A DNA stretch of 44,807 bases from Leisingera sp. ANG59. Its GTDB lineage: Bacteria > Pseudomonadota > Alphaproteobacteria > Rhodobacterales > Rhodobacteraceae. The notes under the pieces were generated by a model that was not told the DNA's origin, did not search any database, and saw only the letters and a list, made by a program, of their open reading frames with translations. The DNA is taken from positions 1-44,807 of the forward strand of contig NZ_WLCM01000035.1 in assembly GCF_013317235.1 (NCBI RefSeq), given 5' to 3'. This document shows positions 17,306-27,700 of the stretch, piece after piece. Made by a program: the position numbers and the translations under genes. Position 1 is the first letter of the stretch. Each line of letters opens with the position of its first letter.

Positions 17306-18072
17306 CTTTTGCCCTGTCGGTTGGACTGGCGGCTGGATCCGCATTGGCTGTCACGTCCCTGTCCCTTGGCGCCCAGGAGGCTGGGGAAGGTGTGACCGAA
17401 TACGCACCGGGCAGCACCGGGCGGATCACTACTCCGCTGGCGACCATCGTTGACAGCGCCAAACAGCAGGGTGAGGTGCTGCGGCAGACCCTGCGGCCGC
17501 TTGATGAGGCGGAAGGGGCCTTTTCTGACGTCGATTTCGACGGGCTGCGCACCCGCGCACTGTCGGATCCCCGTGTCAGGGCCTTGCTTGGTGCCGATGC
17601 CACCGGGGGAGCTGCCAGTGACGCGGAAGAAGTGCGGTACGACGGTGCCACCATCTTCTTGCTGGCCTCTTTCTCGATGCCCAAGGAGTCACTGCAGCAA
17701 ATGATGGCTGAAGCCCGGAAATTCGGTCTGCCCATCGTGTTCCGCGGGTTCGTGAACAACTCGGTCTATGAAACTCAAGCAGCCTTGGAGGAGACGTTTG
17801 GCTCTCTGGATGATGCCGTGGGCTTTTCCATCGACCCTACAGTGTTCACCCGGTTCCGGATCACTTCGGTGCCGCAGGTCATTGCCATGAGTGAAGCGGT
17901 CGATGTCTGCGAAACACCCGGCTGTGAAGCGGACCCTGTGCCGCTGCATGACCGGGTGGGCGGCAATGTACCGGTCGAATTTGCCCTGCGCCTGATCGCG
18001 GAACAGGGGGAGGCCGGCGCTTCTGAGGCCCGGCGGCTGCTCGCCCAGCGGGAGGCCGCAGATGCTGAATAG
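17290..18072 (+). CDS. trbC: Pilin assembly protein TrbC
   Basis: 260-residue periplasmic protein. There is no ATG near the start; TTG at 17290 is chosen because GGAGG (17277-17281) sits at a good distance and it gives a clean signal peptide (LLRTLTFALSVGLAAGSALA). The open frame runs further upstream only through traU. The C-terminal domain has the F-type TrbC pattern: ATIFLLASFSMPKESLQQMM, FGLPIVFRGFVNNSVYETQA, FRITSVPQVIAM. It partners TraW. It overlaps traU and the first traN gene. Confidence 0.88.
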   Translation: MLRTLTFALSVGLAAGSALAVTSLSLGAQEAGEGVTEYAPGSTGRITTPLATIVDSAKQQGEVLRQTLRPLDEAEGAFSDVDFDGLRTRALSDPRVRALLGADATGGAASDAEEVRYDGATIFLLASFSMPKESLQQMMAEARKFGLPIVFRGFVNNSVYETQAALEETFGSLDDAVGFSIDPTVFTRFRITSVPQVIAMSEAVDVCETPGCEADPVPLHDRVGGNVPVEFALRLIAEQGEAGASEARRLLAQREAADAE

Positions 18073-19522
18073 ATCTCTTTCCCTTGCCCTGATGGCCGTC
18101 CTGCTTGGCAGCGGCGCTTTCGCGCAATCCTTCATGGATCGCGCGGCGGCTGCTGCCGATGGGTCTGTGAATACAGGCAGCACTTTCCGGGATGAAACGA
18201 TCGACGAGGTGGTGACGCCTTTTGAAACCTCCCGGCCGCCAGAGGCGGGCATGAGGCACACCACTTTCGAGGACCGTATTCTGGAAACCCGCGATGCGGA
18301 CAATGACCAGGGCCGGGTTTTGCGCGCCACAGAAGACAGCGCGCTCATCCGTCCGGACATCGACATCGACGGGCAGGGGGAACTGTTCGATGACGCCAAT
18401 TGGGCGCATGAGAATGCAGAGGACATTGCCGGGCGGTATTTCAGCAGCGAAACCGGCAGCTGCACCACGCCGGAAGTTCCGGTGTCTGACGTGCGCGACG
18501 AGTTCTGCGAAAGCCTGCCTGCGCGGGAAGAAAAGACCTGCCGCCTGATCCGGAAAATCTGGGTGGATCGTACTGACACTTACCGCTGCGACAGGCGGGC
18601 CTCGAATTTCGTGCAGGTCTGCGAAAAGACCAATGAATATGAGTGCAAGGTCAACTCGAACCAGGCTGCCTGCATTCGCAGAAAAGTCCGGATTACCGGC
18701 GGTGATGTTACCTGGAGCGGAAAAACTGCGACCATCAGCTTCCCGGCCGCTTCGCCAACCGCGAACGATGGCAGCAGCCATCTGAAAAAGCATAGGTTTT
18801 CCATTGAGGTCTCAGACCGGTTTGCACCTGATGAAGTTATCATGGAGCACGTTGAGGCCCGGGGCGCTCTGCAGGTTTTGGCTGGGAACACAGTTGTTGG
18901 CACGTTCTCCCGCACCCGTACCGGCCATTTCCTGAATGGCCGCGGCAATGCGTGCCCGGCCAATGACACAGACGGCTTGCTTGTCCCCATGGTCAAATTG
19001 GGACCGCCTCATTTCAATCAAAACCAACGATACAGGTGCTTTTGGGGACCGCCCTTTGGAGGCATGGGCGTGCAGCCTCTGGCGGCAATTATCAAGAAAC
19101 CGCTGGCAAGCAGCACCGCCTTGCAGCCGCCGGCATCCGGACCCGGCGTTTTCTCAAGCGGCTGGGATATGCCGGAAGGCCCTACTTCCTGGCGGGCAAA
19201 AGTCTACAGGCTCATCGAGCGCGGCAACGATAAAATCCTGCAGTGGTTCGAATGCCAGCCGCTGGAGCATGAACTTTGCCATCAAATGCAGGTGCTTACC
19301 CGGAGCGAAACGGTTTCGAAAGATGTGCTTCGTTTCATCAATCTGAACACCTACCCCCGGTCGCGCCCGGATCAGGGCCAGCGGTTCCGCAAGACCGACT
19401 TCACAGCCCGCGTTGTCTTCGCCGGAGGGACGTCCAATGGCGGCAGAGCCAAGATTACCATCAAGTTCGATGGTGCCTGCTGTGACAGCTTCAGAAACGT
19501 CGGAGAGGAGGTCTGCGAATGA
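18062..19522 (+). CDS. traN: TraN-like protein, N-terminal half
   Basis: 486-residue secreted protein with its own signal peptide (SLSLALMAVLLGSGAFA, cleavage before QSF). The first part matches the N-terminal region of TraN mating-pair stabilisation proteins, including the Cys cluster CTTPEVPVSDVRDEFCE, CRLIRKIWV, YRCDRRASNFVQVCE and NSNQAACIRRK. It ends with GACCDSFRNVGEEVCE and a stop, and a second TraN-type protein begins four bases earlier in another frame. Together the two equal a long TraN. GGGAGG precedes the ATG, so translation start is well supported. Confidence 0.8.
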   Translation: MLNRSLSLALMAVLLGSGAFAQSFMDRAAAAADGSVNTGSTFRDETIDEVVTPFETSRPPEAGMRHTTFEDRILETRDADNDQGRVLRATEDSALIRPDIDIDGQGELFDDANWAHENAEDIAGRYFSSETGSCTTPEVPVSDVRDEFCESLPAREEKTCRLIRKIWVDRTDTYRCDRRASNFVQVCEKTNEYECKVNSNQAACIRRKVRITGGDVTWSGKTATISFPAASPTANDGSSHLKKHRFSIEVSDRFAPDEVIMEHVEARGALQVLAGNTVVGTFSRTRTGHFLNGRGNACPANDTDGLLVPMVKLGPPHFNQNQRYRCFWGPPFGGMGVQPLAAIIKKPLASSTALQPPASGPGVFSSGWDMPEGPTSWRAKVYRLIERGNDKILQWFECQPLEHELCHQMQVLTRSETVSKDVLRFINLNTYPRSRPDQGQRFRKTDFTARVVFAGGTSNGGRAKITIKFDGACCDSFRNVGEEVCE

Positions 19523-20820
19523 GCCGCCTGATCCTTCTTCTCTTTGCTCTCCTGATCTGGGCTGCACCCGCCTCGGCCGAAATTACCTGCGGAGAAGCCG
19601 AATACAGCTGTGTGGCAACAGACACGGCGTCCACAGGCGGCATCCGGCTCACCAGTTATTGTTCCCGTGAAGCAGGAACACGCTCCTGTCGTGACAGCGC
19701 TCCGCTTGATGAATGCACCGCCACGCGCGCCAGTGTTAATTGCACCAGAACCGACCGCCGCTGCGTCGATTACCGCAACGGGGAATGCCGTCAGTGGCGT
19801 CTCACCTATTCCTGCCTGAATGAAGACGACGACATGAGCCCGGCGCGGCTTGTGAACACCGAGTTCGGGCCGACGCAGGAGGAAATCATCAACCGCTGCG
19901 GCAGGTTTGAAGGCAATGAGGAATGCGAGCTGGTTGAAACCATCACCGAGGAGGGGGCCGAAGTCCGCGACATCAACCGCAAGAGCTTTTCCCGGAGCTG
20001 GTGGAAGCGGAAGCGCGTTTACAGCTGCCTGTCCGTTGGCGAAGGCGAAACCAACTGCGGGCCGCTGGAAAGCGATCCTACCTGTATCCTGCAGGGCAAT
20101 ACCTGTCTTGCGGAACGCGATGGGGTCTGCACGAACCGGGAGTATCACTACCGTTGCGGCGTCTCTTCCGGGGATCTGGAAACCAGCTGCGAGCCGATCA
20201 ACGTCTGTGTCGGTGACAACTGCATCGGGGTCGAACAGGAAACTTCTGATGACTTTGGCAGATCTGCGGCCTGGCTGAATGTGCTGGCGCAGATGCAGGA
20301 AGAATACCGGGAGCAGGCCGCCACTGACCCGAACGATGTGCGTTTCTTCCAGGGCACCACAATGACCTGCAGTAAGGCGCCGGGACGGAATTGCTGCGGG
20401 ACCGGGGGTCTCTTTGGCGGCACCTGTCCGGAATCTGCTGCAATCTTGCGGGACAAGCGGGAAGCGGGCGCGACCCACTTTGTCGGCGTCACCTGCCAGC
20501 AGAAGGTTTTGGGGGCCTGCGTCAAGAAGCGCTACCACTACTGCACTTACAACTCGAAATTCGGCCGGGTCTTCATCGAGGAGTTCAAAAAGCAAGTTGA
20601 CGAGGGCTGGGGCACGCCGGGTTCAGCAAACTGCGGGTATGTCACCATCGAAGATTTCGGGAATGTGGACATCGAGGAAATGGATCTGTCGCCTGTCTTC
20701 GGTGACATCATGAGCGATATCCAGGTTCCCGTTTCTGAAGACCTGCAGGACTTCTATGAAGACCGCTTCCCGTCCGCCGACAGCCAGGCGCAGGACGCAT
20801 TCGAGGAGATGGGCAAATGA
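19519..20820 (+). CDS. traN: TraN-like protein, C-terminal half
   Basis: 433-residue, very Cys-rich secreted protein with a separate signal peptide (LILLLFALLIWAAPASA, cleavage before EITC). Its end carries the diagnostic TraN C-terminus: TMTCSKAPGRNCCGTG, ATHFVGVTCQQKVLGACVKK, YHYCTYNSKFGRVFIEEFKK, GWGTPGSANCGYVTIEDF. TraN is the outer-membrane protein that contacts the recipient. A strong site (GAGGAGG) precedes the ATG, and the gene overlaps the first half by four bases. This looks like a true two-gene form and not a frameshift, since both halves have good starts and signal peptides. Confidence 0.85.
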   Translation: MSRLILLLFALLIWAAPASAEITCGEAEYSCVATDTASTGGIRLTSYCSREAGTRSCRDSAPLDECTATRASVNCTRTDRRCVDYRNGECRQWRLTYSCLNEDDDMSPARLVNTEFGPTQEEIINRCGRFEGNEECELVETITEEGAEVRDINRKSFSRSWWKRKRVYSCLSVGEGETNCGPLESDPTCILQGNTCLAERDGVCTNREYHYRCGVSSGDLETSCEPINVCVGDNCIGVEQETSDDFGRSAAWLNVLAQMQEEYREQAATDPNDVRFFQGTTMTCSKAPGRNCCGTGGLFGGTCPESAAILRDKREAGATHFVGVTCQQKVLGACVKKRYHYCTYNSKFGRVFIEEFKKQVDEGWGTPGSANCGYVTIEDFGNVDIEEMDLSPVFGDIMSDIQVPVSEDLQDFYEDRFPSADSQAQDAFEEMGK

Positions 20821-21215
20821 ACCGGCGCTCCTTCCTTTTGTCCAGCCTTTCCATTGCAACTGCACCGGCCTTGGCCGGTGCTCAGGAAAATCCCGGCGTT
20901 GGTGTGATCTTCATCGGGGCGTCCTGGTGCTCTTTCTGTAAATCTGCTGCGCCGGTGCTGGCGGCCATGACCCAGCCCGCCGGCATTCCGGTCCTGGTTG
21001 CCTCGCATGACGCGCGGCCGATCCCGCCGTTTGCGGAAGTGACCGATGCCAGAACCCACCCGGTTGCCGCGCAGATCACCGAGTTCCCCACCACTCTGAT
21101 CTACTCGCAGGCTGCCGGGGAAATCACACGCCAGATTACTGGTTACCGCAATGCGCGCCACTACGCGCAGTCCGTGCGGGCCGCAGTTCTCGCCGCAGCC
21201 GGGAGGACAGGCTGA
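20817..21215 (+). CDS. Periplasmic thioredoxin-fold protein (TrbB-like)
   Basis: 132-residue thioredoxin-like protein. The export signal MNRRSFLLSSLSIATAPALA has a twin-arginine pattern (NRRSFL), so it may go through Tat. The active site is WCSFCKSAAP (Cys 38 and 41), and the cis-Pro loop is ITEFPTTLIY. It stands where F has the disulfide isomerase TrbB and probably handles disulfides in TraN, TraU and TraH. It overlaps the second traN gene (ATGA) and traF (TGATG). Confidence 0.82.
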   Translation: MNRRSFLLSSLSIATAPALAGAQENPGVGVIFIGASWCSFCKSAAPVLAAMTQPAGIPVLVASHDARPIPPFAEVTDARTHPVAAQITEFPTTLIYSQAAGEITRQITGYRNARHYAQSVRAAVLAAAGRTG

Positions 21216-22039
21216 TGCTGAAACCGTTGACCCTTGCCGCACTTCTAGCCACTGCAGCCTATCCCGCCAGCGCGGGGCTGGTCTGCAATGGTGAAGAGGT
21301 AGACGGCTGGCATTTCTATTGCGATCCGGAACCTGAGCCGGAGCCGGTCAAACCGGAACCGGCACCGGAGCCGGAACAGGAAGCCAGGGAAGAACCACAG
21401 GAGCCGAAAGAACCCAAAGAGCTGACGGCCACCGAGGAGATCGAGGCGTTCCGGGAATACGCCGACGAGCTGAAGCACCGCGCCATTCTCGATCCGACGC
21501 CGGAAAATGTGCAGGCGTATATGGAGGTGAACAAGCAGATGGCGCAGCAGGCGGCGCGTTTCGCAGCCGTCTGGCAGCGCGTGCTGTTCGGCTCGCCCCA
21601 CCTCGATGCCAATACCCGCCGCCCGCTGACCCAGATGGGCACCAACATTTATCAGGACCAGCGCAATGCGGCGGAGCAGGCAGCGCTGCGCCGGGCGGCT
21701 CAAGAGGCCGGTCTGATCTTTGTCTATGATAACCCCGCGGACTGCCGCTTGTGCCTCGCGCAGGCGCAGATCCTCGACGGCATCCGCAATGCCTACGGCG
21801 TGGAAATTCTGGCTGTGTCCACCGATGGCAGCCCCATCGAATTTTTCCCGGACGCGGTTCAGGACGCGGGCCAGCTTGAGGCCCTTCAGCTCGCGGACAA
21901 GCCGCGCCCCTTCATCGCCATTGTCGATGCCGCCAGCGGGGAAACCCAGCTGATCGGGGGCGGACTGCTGACAGAAGATCAGATCCTGGAGCGCATCTAC
22001 GTGGTCCGGGAAGTGCCCATGGGCGAACGGTATCAGTGA
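21215..22039 (+). CDS. traF: Pilus assembly protein TraF (F-type, thioredoxin-fold)
   Basis: 274-residue periplasmic protein with a signal peptide (LTLAALLATAAYPASA), a Pro/Glu-rich spacer (about residues 40-70, EPEPEPVKPEPAPEPE), a helical region (ENVQAYMEVNKQMAQQAARF) and a thioredoxin-fold end. F TraF has lost its active cysteines, but here a CxxC is kept in NPADCRLCLAQAQ, so this copy may be redox-active. Other family segments are LIFVYDNPADC and YGVEILAVSTDGSPIEFFP. It probably acts with TraH and TraU. Confidence 0.92.
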   Translation: MLKPLTLAALLATAAYPASAGLVCNGEEVDGWHFYCDPEPEPEPVKPEPAPEPEQEAREEPQEPKEPKELTATEEIEAFREYADELKHRAILDPTPENVQAYMEVNKQMAQQAARFAAVWQRVLFGSPHLDANTRRPLTQMGTNIYQDQRNAAEQAALRRAAQEAGLIFVYDNPADCRLCLAQAQILDGIRNAYGVEILAVSTDGSPIEFFPDAVQDAGQLEALQLADKPRPFIAIVDAASGETQLIGGGLLTEDQILERIYVVREVPMGERYQ

Positions 22040-22052
22040 AGGAACAGGCAGA

Positions 22053-23336
22053 ATGGCGTATTTCATTGGCAATATCCCCGTGGATCCGGCAACTGACGAC
22101 GGCCAGAACCTACTTGGCCGGGCGCATCAGGAACACAGCCGCATCACCTGCGGCTGCCGGAAACCGGCTCCGCAAATGTACGTGGCCTGCGTGAATGGCC
22201 GGTTCATCCTGAAGCGGATGCCGGGCACCGGCGCGGAACACGCTCCCGGCTGCGAGTCTTTCTTGCCGCCGGAAGATCTCTCGGGCCTCGGACAGGTGCA
22301 GGGCAGCGCGATCAAGGAAGATCTGGACAGCGGAACCACGACGCTGAAGGTCGATTTCCCTTTGACCATGGGCAGCAAACGTCCGGCACCACCTGCGCCT
22401 TCAGGGAAAAAACCGACAGAGGCCAAGGCCAGCCCGCGCAAGCTCGGCCTGTCGAGCCTGCTGCAATACCTGTGGCATGAGGCCGACCTGGTGAAATGGA
22501 CCCCGGCGATGCAGGGTAAACGCTGGTGGGGGCCAGTACAGCGTGCGCTTTTGAACGCAGCCTCGGGGAAATCCGCCAAGTCTCGTGACTTGCGGGATAT
22601 TCTCTATGTTCCGGACAACTGGAAGGCGGAGCGGAAAGAAGAAAACGCCGCGCGCCGGGCCAAACTCCTGCGCGGCCTTCAGGCGCCTGCGCGCGGCACC
22701 GCTCCATTGGGCCTCGTAGTGGCCGAATACAAAAGCCATGAAGCCACCCGCATGGGTGCGCGCTTCCTGTTCAAACACGCGCCGGACTGCGCCTTCTTCG
22801 CGGAAGAGGACCTGGTGCGGAAATTTGAGAAGGTGTTTGCGGATCAGCTCATGCTCGCGGACGCTTTGGGTGACGTGCATGTGATGGTGATCGCCACCTT
22901 TAGTGTGGCTAAAGCTGGCTACCCCGTTCTGCGGGAAATCGGCATGATGCTGGTCACTTCAAACTGGATCCCGTTTGAATCCATCCGCGACTATCAGCTG
23001 ATCCAGGCACTGACAGAGAGTAGGCGCGCTTTCCTCAAGTCCCAGCGGTTCACCCTCGACCATGAGACCCCGATTGCCTGCGCGGTGCTGACCGACCTGG
23101 AAAGCCCGGTTTCGCTGTTCGTTGCTGATCCCGCCGCAGACACCAATGCGGTCGCTGCCCTGCGCGAAGTGGCTGCAGAGGGCACCTATCCTGCTTGGCT
23201 CTGGCTTGACGAGGACGCGATGCCGGATCTCCCGCAGCAAGGTTGCCTTGGGCCGGACAACCAAGGCGCCGCCTCCGCAGGATCCAAAAAACAAGAGGCA
23301 GACAACAGCCATCAGCAGGAAGAGGCAGGCCAATGA
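22053..23336 (+). CDS. DUF1173-family protein
   Basis: 427-residue soluble protein with no signal peptide. The N-terminal part holds a Cys/His cluster (ITCGCRKPAPQMYVACVNGR, then EHAPGCESF) that could bind metal. The middle carries SSLLQYLWHEADLVKWTPAM and GKRWWGPVQRAL, typical of DUF1173 proteins found on mobile elements, whose function is unknown. It is predicted cytoplasmic yet lies between the periplasmic TraF and TraH genes. GAAGGAACAGG precedes the ATG, and the end overlaps traH (ATGA). Confidence 0.8.
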   Translation: MAYFIGNIPVDPATDDGQNLLGRAHQEHSRITCGCRKPAPQMYVACVNGRFILKRMPGTGAEHAPGCESFLPPEDLSGLGQVQGSAIKEDLDSGTTTLKVDFPLTMGSKRPAPPAPSGKKPTEAKASPRKLGLSSLLQYLWHEADLVKWTPAMQGKRWWGPVQRALLNAASGKSAKSRDLRDILYVPDNWKAERKEENAARRAKLLRGLQAPARGTAPLGLVVAEYKSHEATRMGARFLFKHAPDCAFFAEEDLVRKFEKVFADQLMLADALGDVHVMVIATFSVAKAGYPVLREIGMMLVTSNWIPFESIRDYQLIQALTESRRAFLKSQRFTLDHETPIACAVLTDLESPVSLFVADPAADTNAVAALREVAAEGTYPAWLWLDEDAMPDLPQQGCLGPDNQGAASAGSKKQEADNSHQQEEAGQ

Positions 23337-24721
23337 AACGCAATCTTCTGAACCTTTTGACCGCGGCCGCGCTCCTTGCTGCTGGACCCGTCAGTGCAGA
23401 CATCGGAAACGACCTCAAGAACTTCTGGGAGCGCACTGGCGGCGGTGTGAACGTCACAAAACCGACAGCCTATAAAGGCCAGCAAGCGGGCTATGCCACG
23501 CTTGGATCCCTCTATCTGCGCACCCGGCCGCGCAACAGCCAGCTTGCAGCCATTCAACTGCCCTCCGTTCGCGCGGGGTGCGGCGGCATCGACATCTTCG
23601 GCGGCGCCTTCTCCTTCATCACCGAGGAGGAGCTTATCGCGCTCATGGAAGCGATTATGCAGAACGCCGCCGGTTTTGCATTCGAGCTGGCACTGGAAAG
23701 CCTGTCGCCTGCGGTGCAGGAAATCGTCGCCAAACTGCGGGATTTGATCCAGCAGGTGAACGCGGGAAACATCAATTCCTGCGAAGCAGGGCAACTGCTC
23801 ACTGCCTCGCTCTGGCCTAAAATGGACGGGGCATCCCAGCACGTCTGCCAAACTATTGGCGGTTATACCGGCCGGTTTGCAGACCGCGTTGCCTCCCGCC
23901 ACGGCTGCGGCACTGGCGGCCAGCATAACTCGACGCTGGGGCGCGCAAGCGGGGCCTTAGCTGAGCAAGTGCCAACTGATGTGAACTATGCGTGGCGCGC
24001 GGTGAAGAAAAACAACTTCCTTGCTTCCAATCCGCGCATCGCAGAATTCTTCATGACTCTCACGGGCACGATCATCACCGTATCGCCTGAAGATGATGAC
24101 GAAAGCCCGACGCACCGCACCATTCCGCCGCGTGCCCTATCGCCGGATGCTGCCAAATCCCTGGTTGAGGGCGGCGCCTACAAAAGCCTTCAGTGCGATG
24201 AAACAAATGACTGCCTGCACCCGGTTTTCAGAAACAGGACTATCGCTGCCCGCAATGCGCTGTTTTCCGTCACGGCTGAAGCGATCCAGGGACTTTCGGA
24301 TGCTATCAGCAACGATACCGCCCCGCCGGAAGAGGCCATTGCGCTCATCAACCTGACCACCATTCCGGTCTACAAGCACCTGGTTACGGCCAAGAGCTAC
24401 AAGTACGAGTTTGTCCAGGACGACATCAACTCGATGGCGGAGCTGGTCGCGGTCGATCTGGCGATTGCCTACATTGACGAGGGCATGAACGAGATCCTGA
24501 ACTCGGCCGCCAACGTCGATATTGCCGGTGACATCAACCGGGAGTTTCAGGACACGGTACGCCAGACCAAAGGCGTGCTGCAGGACCTGCGGGCGTCTGC
24601 ACAGCGGAAATACGCGGAAGCTCTGCGCAACCTGGAGCGCCTGAGCCTCGCCAGGGGGGAACTAGCAGCATCGTCCAACGCGATTTTCGGCAACATCATC
24701 AATCAGACCGGGGGGCAGTGA
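23333..24721 (+). CDS. traH: Conjugal transfer protein TraH
   Basis: 462-residue periplasmic protein with a signal peptide (NLLNLLTAAALLAAGPVSAD). TraH signature segments are GSLYLRTRPRNSQLAAIQLP, RAGCGGIDIFGGAFSFITEE, FAFELALESLSPAVQEIV and the Cys pair in NINSCEAGQLL. A C-terminal coiled coil (about residues 395-445) follows. It works with TraF, TraG and TraN in pilus assembly. The start at 23333 overlaps the stop of the DUF1173 gene; a longer frame upstream is not used. Confidence 0.95.
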   Translation: MKRNLLNLLTAAALLAAGPVSADIGNDLKNFWERTGGGVNVTKPTAYKGQQAGYATLGSLYLRTRPRNSQLAAIQLPSVRAGCGGIDIFGGAFSFITEEELIALMEAIMQNAAGFAFELALESLSPAVQEIVAKLRDLIQQVNAGNINSCEAGQLLTASLWPKMDGASQHVCQTIGGYTGRFADRVASRHGCGTGGQHNSTLGRASGALAEQVPTDVNYAWRAVKKNNFLASNPRIAEFFMTLTGTIITVSPEDDDESPTHRTIPPRALSPDAAKSLVEGGAYKSLQCDETNDCLHPVFRNRTIAARNALFSVTAEAIQGLSDAISNDTAPPEEAIALINLTTIPVYKHLVTAKSYKYEFVQDDINSMAELVAVDLAIAYIDEGMNEILNSAANVDIAGDINREFQDTVRQTKGVLQDLRASAQRKYAEALRNLERLSLARGELAASSNAIFGNIINQTGGQ

Positions 24722-24724
24722 TCT

Positions 24725-27700
24725 ATGCCCGAACTCGAAATTCATACAGTTGGCGGCGGCTACTATCTCTATGATGTCTTCAACTACCTCGCGGCCTTCA
24801 CCGGCTCAGGCAACTTCGGAGCACTGATTTACGGCGGCATCGTCGCTGGCGTGCTCGTGGCCGGCCTCCAACTGGCGATCTTCGGAGCAGCACGGCAGGC
24901 TGTGACCTATTTCATCGGCGTGATGCTGGTGGTTACCGTCGGCCTCGGCCCTAGGGCACGCGTGATCATCATGGATTCCACCGTACCGCTTGGCATCTAC
25001 GGCACAGTAGACAATGTGCCGTGGTCCGTGGCCTGGGTCGGTTCTCTAACATCGAGGGCCAGCGCTTCGCTCACCGATGTGATGGAAACGCTGCTCACTG
25101 CGCCGGATAACCTGACATACCAGAAATCCGGAATGCTCTTTGGTTCCACTATTTTGAGCCAAGCCGCCCGCTGGCGCTCTGTCACTCCGGTTGTTCAGGA
25201 AACCCTCGTGAACTTTATGGAAAACTGCATGGTCGATGGCTCGAACATCGGCATTGTCGATGTGGGCGAACTGGGTCAGGCGGGCAATCTGGTGGCCTAC
25301 ATCGGCGCCAATGTTCCGCAATCTCTGGCCTACTACGATCCGGTTCTGGAAGAAACCACGACCTGCGCCGATGGCTGGCCGCAGATTACCAACCGTCTCA
25401 ACAATGAAGTGCAAAACGTCCTCTATCAGAAGGCCGCTGCTGCGGATCAAAGCCACTTCGCTGCAGATCCCGCACTCTCCGCGGCCGACATGCGCCGGAC
25501 ACTCAACCAGTTTCAAACCTTCATCGGCATGACCTCGGCCGGCGCCCAGGCAACCATCCGGCAAACCATGCTCGTCAATTCGCTGGACGGCGCGGTGCAA
25601 CGGCTGATTGCCTCCTCTGGAAACAACGCGGCCATGACGGCCTATCAGGCAGCTCGAACGGAAGCCCAGACCTCGGCCAGCTACAGCGCCGTAGGTATCT
25701 CGGCTCTGAAATGGGTGCCGCTCCTGAAAATCGTCTTTGAATCGCTCTACTACGCGGCGTTTCCGCTGGCGATGATCATGATGATGACGCCCTTGGTATG
25801 GAATGTCATGAAAGGCTACTTTGGGGGCTTCCTCTGGCTTGCCGCCTGGGATCCGCTTTCCGCCATCCTGCATTCCATCGTCATGAAAGCCAGCTCCGGC
25901 TATTACCGGGAGGCAATGGGCTCTTATAGCACTGGTGCGCTCGACTATTCCCTGACCTTCGCCAATTACCTGGGCGTCCGCGCGGTCGAACAGGATGTCG
26001 GCACCATCGCGGGTTACCTGATGATGTCGATTCCCTTTGTTTCCACGGTGATCCTGTTCGGCGCGAGCCGCATGGCTGGCCTTGCGACCTCGATGCTGAA
26101 CGTGGGGCAGGGGGCAGCAATTGAATCTGGCCGTGAAGCAGCGACCGGCAATATCTCCCTCTCCAATGCCAGCATGAACAATTTCGCGGCCAACAAGTGG
26201 AACACCTCTGCCGTTCGGGATGTCGGAGCATACACAGAACGGATGGCAAACGGTGCGATGAGAACGCGAAACGCAGATGGGTCGGTAAATTTCGCCACCG
26301 GAACCGCCCAATCTACTGGCGGGATGTCCGCGCGTGTGGGCCAAACCATCCGGGAAGAGGTTTCCGACAGGTCAGAAGCGGCAATCCGGACCGCGACCTC
26401 GCTGCGCGATGAATGGAGCACTGCGCTGAACCAAACCGCGGCGAATTATGCGAACTTCGGCCGTTCTCTGACCTCCGGAACCAGCACTGCGAGCGACAGC
26501 TCAACATCGCAGAGCCATAGGTGGACCGAAGAGGCTCGTGAAGCGCATACCGCAGTGGAAAATTTCGCCAAGGAGCACGGGATCTCTTTGGACGCAGCTT
26601 ACAAAGTGGCATTGTCCGCGAGCACCCCAGGAGGAACCGTTTTCGGGGCACAAGGAAGTGTCAATGGGACAGGCCTCGACAGTGATGCCTATCGTCGCGT
26701 TGCCTCTGCCGCTCGGGACACAGGCCTGACGGAAACCGTCGCCAAATACGGCGATGCGGTGAACTCGATCCGGGCCAGCGAAACCAGCAGCTTGACCAAC
26801 ACAGAGGATGGCGGCAACCGCTGGAGCGTGGACAATGTACAGCGCAAGGGTAACGCCTATGCGGAAGCCCGCGAAGAGGCCAGAACTTTGGCCGCGGCGG
26901 AGAGCAAACTCTACTCGCACGGCATCAGCTATGACGGTCAGCTGACCGACGCGGTGATCGGCGAATGGCGAGAGGCTGGACTTAGCGATCAGCAGATCTC
27001 CAATTTGCTCAACCCGAAATCTGCCGCTGGCGTAAAGGCCCAGGAGGCCGCCGTTGAGCGGGTTCTTCCCGGACTGCTTCAGGAGCTTGGGCTGGATCGA
27101 CCGAACCCGGGGTTGGCTCAAGCCCATACGCTGACGCGCCCGGAAGACAGCATCACCACCCAGCGCCTGCCATCGAGCGGCATGGATCATCACAAAGAGT
27201 ATGGCCGCATTACTGAGGCCACAGGGAAAGTTCAAGACGCCATTGAAGGGCACCGGACAGCTCTGTCAGAGCAAGCGGTTGTCAAAGCAACTGAAAACGA
27301 GCGGGCTGTGGTCGATGGTCAAGACTTCGGTGTGGTTCCGGGCGCGCTTCATAAGGTTTGGACGACCGGAGAGGACATCGTGGACAGCGTTTTAGATGCA
27401 GGATCAGCCGTTTCCTCCGTAGTCAATGGCACGCCGCCCCTTACCCATTATGACCGAGACGCCATGATCCGTACCATCTATGGCGAAGCCGGGAATGAAC
27501 CTCAGCTTGGTCAGGCAGCGGTTGCGCATGTGATCATGAACCGGGTCGCAGATCCGCGCTGGGGTGATAACCCCGCTGAAGTCAGCCTGCAGCTTAAACA
27601 GTTCTCTGCATGGAATGAGGGGCATGGCGGAAACTCACTGCCACTGAGCCTTGAGGAGAGCGACCCGGCTTATGAGAGGATTGGGCGGGTTGTCGATGCA

